The notes under the pieces were generated by a model, which was given only the letters and a program-made list of their open reading frames with translations, had not been told where the DNA came from and did no database searches. This document shows, piece after piece, positions 1 to 7,000 of a stretch of DNA of 9,168 bases. The number at the start of each line of letters is the position of its first letter. Positions within the stretch are counted from its first letter, which is position 1. The position numbers were made by a program, and so were the translations under genes. Source of the stretch: CBDVBL01 sp965555375 (GTDB lineage Bacteria; Zixibacteria; MSB-5A5; UBA10806); the NCBI GenBank assembly GCA_965555375.1, contig CBEWDL010000132.1, forward strand, positions 1 to 9,168. The letters run 5' to 3'.

Positions 1-909
1 CACATCGGTATAGGCGCGCAGAGAATCGTGGCTATCGTATGCGGTAACGTTTACCTTGCCATTCCTCCAATCCCAGGTATAGCCGTCCTCCGACTCTATG
101 TAGTAGATGTCGTTTTCCAGCTGCGCTCCCACGGCCGGATCCATCACTATCGGATGGGAATAAACGATGGCAACCCTGTCTGAAACCGGACTGGAAACAA
201 TGTTCTGTGATAGAGTGGAGGTGGTATCTACAGCCAGGAAACGAGACCAGCTCGCGCCTCGGTCATCGGACATCGTATAGCCCATAGCGTGTATGGTTAC
301 CCCGGCAGGGGGAGATTCCACGCTGACGATATGGATGTTATCGCTACGATCGAGGGTAATGTACGGCCAGAGGCATTGAAGGGTCAACATTTCCGGCGGA
401 TCGTAATATTCAAATATCCCGTATCCGGATACCTGGTCTTCCGCGTAGGTAACGGCATTAAGCGCTGTTTCGTGATAGGTAACCCCGGCGCGGTCGTCGC
501 TGGTTATGGAAATTTGAGTATAACCAGCGCCATTCTCCTGCGAGACAACCTGTCCCCCGGGAACCGGCCAGTTGCCCGAAGCGTCCGAGTAGTTAAAATA
601 GACTGATCTCTGCGTCGGAAATGGCATGCCTTTCATCCAGGCGAAATGCTTGCCGCCAAGGTTATCGATAACGATTCTGTTCCCCGTCGCACCGTTGGAC
701 TGATAATCGTACTGCGTCTCTCCGACTATCTCCCCCGGTGAATCGGTGATCAAACCGCCCGGAGCGGGGATCGTGGACATATCGGAAATAGGTTCATCGC
801 CGGTAATAAGAACCTGTGCCTGCATGGGGCCCTTCAGGTTAGCGGCAATTGCAGAAACCGTAAATACCGCCACCAGCGCCAGAACTGACCAGAATAAAAT
901 CCTTTTCAT
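1..909 (-). CDS. Exported Asp-box (BNR/sialidase-like) protein, C-terminus beyond window
   Basis: An ATG at 909 opens a frame that stays free of stops for 303 codons to the window edge, so only the N-terminal part is visible. It begins with a clear Sec signal peptide: MKR, a hydrophobic core at about residues 4-20, then AIAA with likely cleavage near residue 22-23. The mature part is rich in Gly, Ser, Asp and aromatics, with beta-strand-like spacing. Residues 214-221 (SDDRGASW) match the Asp-box SxDxGx(T/S)W of BNR/sialidase-type beta-propellers, and residues 273-279 (SEDGYTW) form a shortened second copy. This suggests an extracellular beta-propeller, but sialidase catalytic residues cannot be judged from this fragment, so no enzyme activity is claimed. 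AGGAG lies 10 bases before the start. The lipoate-ligase-like gene ends 85 bp upstream, so read-through transcription is possible. The missing C-terminus may carry the sorting tail seen on the other exported protein here. The reading frame is certain; the function is tentative. Confidence 0.85.
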   Translation of the reverse strand, partial: MKRILFWSVLALVAVFTVSAIAANLKGPMQAQVLITGDEPISDMSTIPAPGGLITDSPGEIVGETQYDYQSNGATGNRIVIDNLGGKHFAWMKGMPFPTQRSVYFNYSDASGNWPVPGGQVVSQENGAGYTQISITSDDRAGVTYHETALNAVTYAEDQVSGYGIFEYYDPPEMLTLQCLWPYITLDRSDNIHIVSVESPPAGVTIHAMGYTMSDDRGASWSRFLAVDTTSTLSQNIVSSPVSDRVAIVYSHPIVMDPAVGAQLENDIYYIESEDGYTWDWRNGKVNVTAYDSHDSLRAYTDV

Positions 910-919
910 TTTCTTTTGA

Positions 920-924
920 CTCCT
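920..924 (-). promoter_or_regulatory. Ribosome binding site AGGAG of the Asp-box protein gene
   Basis: AGGAG sits 10 bases before the ATG at 909. It supports that start together with the signal peptide that begins immediately. Confidence 0.65.
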
Positions 925-973
925 AATAACAGGTTAATAGATAATTTCTCTTTTGTAACAAATTAGCTTCTGT

Positions 974-984
974 ATCACCTCCCC
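974..984 (-). other. Orphan Shine-Dalgarno-like element in the 85-bp gap
   Basis: The minus strand reads GGGGAGGTGAT, whose GGAGGTGA is a full complement to the 16S rRNA 3' end. No ATG follows at normal spacing. The nearest candidate is a TTG at 961, 13 bases downstream, opening a 12-codon frame whose TAG (925-923) overlaps the AGGAG of the next gene. It could serve a leader peptide coupled to that gene, act as a ribosome standby site, or be chance. Confidence 0.3.
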
Positions 985-994
985 GATTTGATAC

Positions 995-1792
995 TTAATC
1001 TTGCGGTCTGATATTAAATTTCCTTTCTGATTTAACGTGCACAAAACCCATGTTTTCCAGATCGCCCTGGAGAGCGTCGGCCTCCGAGCCGAAAAACTTC
1101 TGAAACTCTCCCTCGAATATTTCAACAATCGAGCTGACCGGAAAAGTTTCATCAATATGATCGTAAAGATACGTTGTGGCTCTTGCCAGCTTCCTCCTCG
1201 TATCCATCCGATCATCCGCCTTCAAATAGTTGATTAAATCCACCGCTGGCTCCACCAGAGGCATCGAACCCTGCTGGAGAACGGCCTTTCCGAAAACCCG
1301 TTGAGCCGATGCCAGCAATTTTTTCCCACCGACCGAGATTTCACGCCTGTCGATCAGAGCGAAGCACGGATCGGATGATGCTCCATGCCTTTTGGAAAAC
1401 CTGCGCCAGCAGGCTTTGACGTTCAATCTCTGCAAAGCCGAAACGAGAGTATCATTGATTCGGCCAAATATTTCTCCTGCCTCGATGGCCGTCAGAGAAT
1501 CCGGCGTCGGCCATACCACGCTGTAGCACAGATCATGACCATGCAATAGTTCCCGGCCTCCGGTCGGACGCCGAACAACCTCGATACCGTCACGGCTACA
1601 AAGATCGAAATCGATCCTCTTTCCGGGATCTTGATTGCGGCCGAGACTTATCGCATCGGATTCCCAGGTGAAGAAGCGGACGGCAGGCACAGAAAGCAGG
1701 GTATCCCGACCTAACCGCAGGTCGATTTCCATATTCACAATTCCCGGCAATTCAGGTGTGAAGGCGAACTTGAAAGAATATTCGTTTGTCAA
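995..1792 (-). CDS. Lipoate-protein ligase / octanoyltransferase family protein (LplA/LipM-like)
   Basis: A 265-residue member of the BPL/LplA/LipB fold that transfers lipoyl or octanoyl groups to a lysine of 2-oxoacid dehydrogenase or GcvH domains, in the cytoplasm. Visible family motifs are NMEIDL (residues 20-25, equal to the usual NMALDE), the ligand-binding RRPTGGRELLH (74-84), and GKKLLASAQ (156-164), in which Lys158 aligns with the catalytic Lys of LplA (usual KxxGSA; here Ala replaces Gly). LQQGSMPL (172-179) matches the LQHGS segment of the family. Cys143 in PCF lies 15 residues before Lys158, where LipM-type octanoyltransferases carry their acyl-accepting Cys, so LipM is as likely as ligase. 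Length suits LipM; no separate C-terminal domain follows. The start is TTG at 1792, the only start codon after the upstream in-frame stop that keeps the usual residues before NMxxD. A GTG at residue 19 and an ATG at 21 would truncate this strand. No convincing Shine-Dalgarno is seen. Confidence 0.88.
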   Translation of the reverse strand: MTNEYSFKFAFTPELPGIVNMEIDLRLGRDTLLSVPAVRFFTWESDAISLGRNQDPGKRIDFDLCSRDGIEVVRRPTGGRELLHGHDLCYSVVWPTPDSLTAIEAGEIFGRINDTLVSALQRLNVKACWRRFSKRHGASSDPCFALIDRREISVGGKKLLASAQRVFGKAVLQQGSMPLVEPAVDLINYLKADDRMDTRRKLARATTYLYDHIDETFPVSSIVEIFEGEFQKFFGSEADALQGDLENMGFVHVKSERKFNIRPQD

Positions 1793-1815
1793 AGTGCTAT
1801 CAGATCGTTATTTTC

Positions 1816-1831
1816 CGCAAATTATATGCCG
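1816..1831 (-). promoter_or_regulatory. Candidate sigma-54 (-24/-12) promoter of the lipoate-ligase-like gene
   Basis: The minus strand reads CGGCAT-ATAAT-TTGCG against the sigma-54 consensus TGGCAC-N5-TTGCW. GGCA and TTGC are both kept, and the invariant GG and GC are exactly 10 bases apart. The predicted transcription start is near 1805, about 13 bases before the TTG start and about 73 before the alternative ATG. A perfect sigma-70 -10 hexamer, TATAAT (1826-1821), lies inside the same element but has only a poor -35 at 17-18 bp, so a housekeeping promoter is the main alternative. Confidence 0.5.
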
Positions 1832-1970
1832 TCCCAATGCCGAATAAAAAGGGAAACTCCGGGATTCATTCAGATTCAATTCTGCCCTTAAGCTATTAAA
1901 AACTATCAAATTAGCGTATCACTCACGGGGAAAGTAATAAAATCCCCCTTCTATCATCAAGACTCGATTG

Positions 1971-1984
1971 TGCAAGCGCTTGCA
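1971..1984. repeat. Perfect 14-bp palindrome TGCAAGCGCTTGCA (operator/enhancer candidate)
   Basis: A perfect dyad in non-coding DNA, centred about 172 bp upstream of the predicted sigma-54 start. It is a good candidate protein-binding site: an upstream activating site for a Fis-type HTH dimer, or a LacI/GalR-family operator, since the AAGCGCTT core and TGNNANCGNNNNCA pattern fit that family. It lacks a following T-run on either strand, so a terminator is unlikely. Confidence 0.55.
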
Positions 1985-2005
1985 AATTGCCGAATTGAAT
2001 TTGCA
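1981..2005. repeat. Interrupted inverted repeat TGCAAAT-N11-ATTTGCA
   Basis: Seven-base perfect arms around an 11-base spacer, sharing the TGCA at 1981-1984 with the 14-bp palindrome. TGCA copies start at 1971, 1981 and 2002, giving intervals of 10 and 21 bp, close to one and two helical turns. This would place half-sites on one DNA face and suits side-by-side dimers. Confidence 0.45.
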
Positions 2006-2012
2006 GGCCTGC
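2003..2012. repeat. 10-bp palindrome GCAGGCCTGC
   Basis: A perfect short dyad directly adjoining the right arm of the preceding inverted repeat, completing a run of three overlapping dyads over 42 bp. Alone it would be unremarkable; its position is the reason to list it. Confidence 0.35.
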
Positions 2013-2029
2013 TCGTATAACTCCACATA

Positions 2030-2057
2030 AATCTATTCATTTAGAAAAAAATGTCAA
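2030..2057 (-). promoter_or_regulatory. Candidate sigma-70-like promoter TTGACA-16-TAGATT
   Basis: A perfect -35 hexamer (2057-2052) is followed after 16 bases by TAGATT (2035-2030), four of six matches to the -10. Initiation near 2022 would give a 230-base leader to the lipoate-ligase-like gene and place the dyad cluster just downstream of the start, where a repressor could block it. AT-richness makes chance matches likely. Confidence 0.3.
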
Positions 2058-2074
2058 GGTATTTTTACCGCGGA

Positions 2075-4036
2075 TTATTTCAAGAGAATCATCCGGTAGG
2101 CTCTGGGGATATCGCCAATTCTGTAGAAGTATACACCCGAACCTGCAAACCCATCGAAATCGTTAACCCCCCACTCAATATAGTTCATACCCGGATTTAT
2201 CGATACCTGTTTCCCCCCGACAATTCGTCCCAGCACATCGTATACAGTCATCTCGAAAACCCGGATACTTTCATAGCTTGAGAATATCGGTATTATCGTC
2301 TGCGCATTGAAAGGATTCGGATAGTTTTCGAAAACCTCAAACCGTCGGGGCGATTCCCCGATACCCCTGATATCCGTGGTATGAGGCTCAAGAAAGAAAT
2401 CTATATTCTCGGCCTCGGGGAATTGGAGAAGATCGAGCTCGATAATCTCCGGATAGGTTTGCGCATTATATCCGAATAAATCGCAAACGACCGTATATGA
2501 GCCGGGAACCAGGCCGTTGATAATAGCGTAGTGACCCGAGGCGCCTGTTCTGGCAAACGCTTTGGGGCGGCTATCGCCAACCAGATAAGCGTAAATTCTC
2601 GCTCCTGATACGGGTCCGGAATAGGAGGTCACCCGACCGGATATCGCCAGCACCTGGTTGCCATAGTCCTGGGTGATGGCCTCAGATTCAATCCCGCCGT
2701 AATTCGATTGAAGGCTAACAATTTCAGCGCTCTGCCAATTCTCTGTGGCACGGTAGAAATAAGGGATCACATTCATGCCGGAGAAAAAGATAAGGTAATC
2801 GCCCGACGGAAGATTGTCTATGGCAAACTCTCCATTGCCAGCCGTTAGAGACGAATTAACAGCCTCGCCGGTATAGTAGTCGATTGCCGTTGTCACTGCA
2901 TCTGCAAGCCCCTGACCCGTGCTCTCGTCAATCACGCGGCCGGATATGCTAAGATTGTAAGAGTTTGAAAAATCGAACTCGAAATCGATTCCTTCTATAG
3001 AATCCCCTGCGACAACTATTACGGCATCGGCGTACATGGGATCAAGCTGGTTGTCATAATAAATCACTATCCGGCCACTCCCGGGGTAACAGTCATCACA
3101 ATCAGCGTAGAAAAAGTAGTTGCTGGCGGACAACTGCAGGTCGAATCTGCCGTCAGGTCCGGTTAAAGCGCTTTTCAGATTGGGGTCTTCCCAGAAGTTT
3201 TGCCATTGATAAGCTATAACCGGGATATCGGCAATGCCGCCTGGAATCCCCACTCCGAATACCCGCCCCGAGACCATTCCATTTCCGACCGGGTCCAGAG
3301 AAAATGAGATATCCGGGACACCCGCATCCCGTTCAACCTCTATCAGCGTAGCGTCCCCGAAATCCTGGACGCCAGGGAAATAAACCGTTTTCTTGCCGGT
3401 AGCACGAGCTAATGCTTTATATGTTCCTGGAATTAATCCTTCGAGGATATAATCCCGGGGGAACGAGCCTTGCAGGATTATGTTTTTATGCCAGCCGGCA
3501 TCCGGATCGTCTATTTTTAAGGCCGTTACCAGCCCTTTTTCGATGTCCTCACCGCTAAAACCGAATAAACCGCCGATCCATCCACCCCGCTCCAGATAGA
3601 GAATTATGGAAGCGCTTTGCCCCGGATAAACATTTATCCTTACGGCTTCGGAATATCTGTATTGACCGGGATAAAATCTACGGATAAAATTTCCCTTGCC
3701 GGCGGATACCAGATATTCGCCGGGCATTACCTCAGCGCTGAACCAGCCGGTGTCTGAGGTAAATACAGAATCAAGGACTCCACCGCTAAGATCATGAAGG
3801 TAGATTTTGGCCTCGGCGATTACTTCGGTGTTGCCTTCAGCATAAACCCACCCCGAGATTATGCCTGAATCCGCAGCAAGAATCGCAGAGCACGGAACCG
3901 TCAGCGCCAGAATAAGCGCTATCATGCAACAAGATCTGCTCACCCGTTGTAAAAAATAGACAAAATAGTTTACATATGCAAGCTTTTTTCCCGGATGAAC
4001 GCTTATTTTTGAAGGCAACGGGCGGTCCTGTACCAT
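2075..4036 (-). CDS. Exported multi-domain beta-repeat protein with T9SS/FlgD-like C-terminal sorting tail
   Basis: A 653-residue surface or secreted protein. Residues 38-55 form a hydrophobic signal segment, with likely cleavage around AILAA (51-55); the Cys at 49 follows Pro, so it is not a good lipobox. About five carboxypeptidase-regulatory-like (Ig/prealbumin-type) beta domains follow, roughly 58-150, 163-250, 253-355, 362-450 and 464-550. They carry recurring motifs such as SGRV, G.F.i..L..G.Y and YFPG/FYPG. Residues 565-653 make the tail: YPNPFN (572-577), VYDVLGRIV (598-606), GSGVYFYRI (632-640) and terminal RMILLK. That layout is typical of Por-secretion (type IX) sorting domains and related FlgD-like modules. 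No enzymatic motif is seen; an adhesive or structural role is inferred. The ATG at 4036 is two bases after the regulator's stop, suggesting translational coupling, but it leaves 37 residues before the signal core. A GTG at 3943 (residue 32) would give a more usual signal peptide. Neither has a clear Shine-Dalgarno. Confidence 0.88.
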   Translation of the reverse strand: MVQDRPLPSKISVHPGKKLAYVNYFVYFLQRVSRSCCMIALILALTVPCSAILAADSGIISGWVYAEGNTEVIAEAKIYLHDLSGGVLDSVFTSDTGWFSAEVMPGEYLVSAGKGNFIRRFYPGQYRYSEAVRINVYPGQSASIILYLERGGWIGGLFGFSGEDIEKGLVTALKIDDPDAGWHKNIILQGSFPRDYILEGLIPGTYKALARATGKKTVYFPGVQDFGDATLIEVERDAGVPDISFSLDPVGNGMVSGRVFGVGIPGGIADIPVIAYQWQNFWEDPNLKSALTGPDGRFDLQLSASNYFFYADCDDCYPGSGRIVIYYDNQLDPMYADAVIVVAGDSIEGIDFEFDFSNSYNLSISGRVIDESTGQGLADAVTTAIDYYTGEAVNSSLTAGNGEFAIDNLPSGDYLIFFSGMNVIPYFYRATENWQSAEIVSLQSNYGGIESEAITQDYGNQVLAISGRVTSYSGPVSGARIYAYLVGDSRPKAFARTGASGHYAIINGLVPGSYTVVCDLFGYNAQTYPEIIELDLLQFPEAENIDFFLEPHTTDIRGIGESPRRFEVFENYPNPFNAQTIIPIFSSYESIRVFEMTVYDVLGRIVGGKQVSINPGMNYIEWGVNDFDGFAGSGVYFYRIGDIPRAYRMILLK

Positions 4037-4038
4037 TT

Positions 4039-7000
4039 TCAGGATTTGAAATCGACACTGCTGAGACCGAATTTATTCATCATATGATGAAGTTGTGATC
4101 GATCCATTCCTGATATGCGGGCTGCCTGCATAACATTACCCCCGGCCTTCTCCAGAATTTGAATCAGAAACATCTTGTCAAGTCGGGCCTTTGCCGCCTT
4201 CAATTCCGTTTTGCTCGAGGGCACAGAGATTCCCGTTTCAGCTACAGCTCCCGAATGTTTTAAGGATTTGATCTCCGGAGGAAGGCTTTCGGTATCTATA
4301 ACCTCGCTCTTAGAAAAAATTATCGCTCGTTCGCAGACGTTTTCGAGTTGCCGGACATTTACAGGCCAGGAATACAGGAGCAATAGATCAATCACCTCCG
4401 TCGAAAAAGATTTCAAGGAGATCTTCATCTTGCTGCAAATATCTTCCAGGAAGTATTCAGCAAGAATCGGAATATCCTCTGTCCGTTCTCGTAATGGGGG
4501 CAAAGTTATCTTAACAACGTTCAGCCTATAGTAGAGATCTTCTCTGAAATTACCCGCTTTAACCGCTTCTTCAAGATTCTTATTTGTGGCCGCAATCACT
4601 CGCACATCGATTTTTCTGGCTCTGCTATCGCCCACACGTCGGATCTCGTTCTCCTGCAATACGCGAAGCAGTTTGACCTGAAAGCTCTCGCTGGTATTCG
4701 TTATTTCGTCTAAGAAAATGGTGCCGCCCTCAGCTACCTCGAAAAGCCCGGCCCTATCGGAGTCGGCACCGGTGAATGCCCCCTTGACGTGGCCAAATAG
4801 CTCGGACTCCAGAAGAGTCTCCGTCACGGCGCCGCAGTCGACGGGCTGAAATCGGCATTCTTTTCGTGGCCCTGCGAAGTGGATGGCACGAGCCAGAAGC
4901 TCTTTTCCGGTTCCCGATTCCCCGCTGATAATGACGTTGGTATCGATTTCGGTTACCGATTCAGCCATCCTGAAAACCCGTTGCATCGGGGATGAACGCC
5001 CGATGATGCTGCCGAATCCCCAGATTGATTCGACCTGCCTTTGAAGATAAGTTGTCTTCTCCTCCAGCTTTTCCGATAGCCTGGCGTTTTCGATAGCGAT
5101 GGCAGCTAAATCTGCAAAACTGACCATGAATTCGAGATCTTCATCGGTGAAGATAGTCCCGGAGCGGCTATCGATATAGACGATCCCTAAAACCCGCCCT
5201 TTTACCGCCAGCGGCACACAGAGCAAAGACGAGATTTTGAAATCTACGACCGATTGCCGGCTCGAAATATCCTCGTCGGTTCGGCTAAGAAGCAACGGCT
5301 TGCCCGTCCGGGCGACGTCAATAGCGCTGGACCGAGAAATCGTCGTCTCTCCAAAGATATCCTCCTGAGCTAGATTTCTGGCAACCACCGGCTCCAGAAT
5401 TTCGCTATCGAGAGTCCCCTCTCGTTCCCGCGAATAGAGCATTACGAATCCCCGTTCAGCGGTCAATGTCTCCAGAGCCAGATCCATGATCTTATTCAGC
5501 AGAGGATCACTCTCTCTTATAGTGTTTATGGTTCTTGCTACCCTGAATAAAACCTCCAGGCGTTCCTCGCGATTAACCTTGCCCACAATTGATTCACCAC
5601 CCTCTTGTTTAATAAATGCGTTATTCAGATATTTATTAAGACTATAAACATACATCTCTTCCAGACCGGTGGTCAATTTCGCAATCTTGCCCGACAAAAT
5701 ATCTCTCTGCCGGGAGATCTCGAAAGTATCCCCGATCTTAGCGAGGAATTCAATTTTCAGAGCCATTAGCCTGACGGTCTCCGCATGCTGAAAGAATTCA
5801 TTTGATTTTCTTATGGCTTCGTCCAGCCTGGCGATCCAGATCTCCGGATTTGCTATTTTGACGTCCCTGAGGGCAAACTGCGCTCTGAATCTTGTTATGA
5901 TGGCGCTTATTGAAGGATCTGATTCGGAAAGATCAGCAATCTGTTTTTCGATCATCTGATAATCCAGTTCCGCTTCATCTTTGAAACGTCGGGATACAAG
6001 CAGAGCCTTAATCCTCTGCCTCGGTTCGCCAATGCCTGCTGGAAGATTTAAGAATTTTTTTATGTAATCCAGGGCTCCCGCCAGATCATCGATTTCATAT
6101 TTGATTTCTGTTCGGATAGGCAGAATAGTGGCCAGCTGTTCGGTATCGTTCAGTCGTTCGGCAAGGGCAACCGCTACATCCGCTGCCTCATCGGCCTTCC
6201 GAAAATCTGCAATGGCTGTTAAACTCTCCGCTATTCCAATACGATTGGCCAATTCTATCCGGGGCTGACTGATCTGCAGGCTCAACTCAAGACCTTTCTG
6301 GTAATGGTCTATTGAATTGCGGATCTCGCCTTTTCTGAAATACAGAAATCCGAGGTTATTCAACGTAATCGCCTCGGATCCTTTATCGCCCAGGGCCCTT
6401 TGCTTATCCAATGCCTCGAAGAATTTACTCTCGGCCGATTCCAGATCACCGGCTTGATTTAACGCATGGCCGATATTGAGGAGATTTATGCTTTCTATTC
6501 TGCGGTCCGATATCTGGCGCGAGATTTCAAGAGATTTGGCATAATGCTCACCGGCTTTTTCAGTCTGGCCCCTGGCAGAACATAGGTTGCCGAGATTACC
6601 GTAGAGATTCATGGCGGCCCACTGGAAGCTTTTTTTCAGGCAAATATCAAGGGCGCGTCGATAGAAATCCTCGGCGCCTGCGAGATCTCCACGCCTCTTG
6701 CGGGTAATTCCCAGGTAATTCAATACGCGGCACGAACCCTCGGGATAATCTATTCCGGCGAAAAGATCCAACGCTTCACGATATGAATTCTCTGCATCAT
6801 CGAGCCGTCCAACCTTATCATAGACAAATCCCAGCCCGATCTTCGCCTCCCCCTGAAGCTTCCGATCCGCGGCGGCTTCCGCAGCAGACAATCCCTCCTG
6901 CAGCAATTCTAATGCGGTGTCGCTTTCACCAAGATCGAGGCTATTGCGTCCCGCAGCGATAGCCGCTTCAGCGAATTCCGATCCGCCAAAATCGCCGGAT

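Larger units (their letters stand above)
1793..2074. other. Intergenic regulatory region, 282 bp
   Basis: This AT-rich, gene-free region separates the exported repeat protein from the lipoate-ligase-like gene. It holds the promoter candidates and dyads listed separately. The short frames in it (27 codons from an ATG at 2040, 12 codons from an ATG near 1957) lack ribosome binding sites. No strong intrinsic terminator for the upstream gene is apparent. Confidence 0.7.

Noticed and set aside
289..606. Plus-strand frame of 105 codons
   Set aside because: It is antisense to the signal-peptide-bearing exported protein read on the minus strand, has no family resemblance and no ribosome site.
966..981. 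GG-N10-GC spacing (AGGTGA-N5-AAGCT) upstream of the Asp-box gene
   Set aside because: Only the GG and GC match the sigma-54 consensus; the surrounding bases disagree, and such spacing is expected by chance.
934..1215. Minus-strand frame of 93 codons overlapping the end of the lipoate-family gene
   Set aside because: Out-of-frame shadow of a gene with clear family motifs; composition and sequence look non-protein-like.
1927..1947. Hairpin GGGGA/TCCCC with an 11-base loop
   Set aside because: Short stem, large loop and no T-run on the minus strand, so not credible as a terminator.
2010..2025. Second weak -24/-12-like element TGGAGT-N5-GAGCA
   Set aside because: It keeps TGG and GCA but lacks the CA and TT positions; much weaker than the element at 1831-1816.
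1959..2040. Small minus-strand frame of 27 codons from an ATG at 2040
   Set aside because: No ribosome binding site, runs through the dyad cluster, and has no protein-like features.
2045..2067. Possible intrinsic terminator after the 653-residue protein (GGTA-AAAA-TACC then a 7-T run)
   Set aside because: The stem is only four base pairs and the T-run starts six bases after it; the same T-run falls in the spacer of a promoter-like element.
4076..4091. Perfect 16-bp palindrome TTCATCATATGATGAA
   Set aside because: It lies inside the HTH coding sequence and follows from codons for Leu-His-His-Met-Met-Asn. One such palindrome by chance in 9 kb is not surprising.
4175..4531. Plus-strand frame of 118 codons
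   Set aside because: Antisense to the highly conserved sigma-54 AAA+ and C-terminal region of the regulator.
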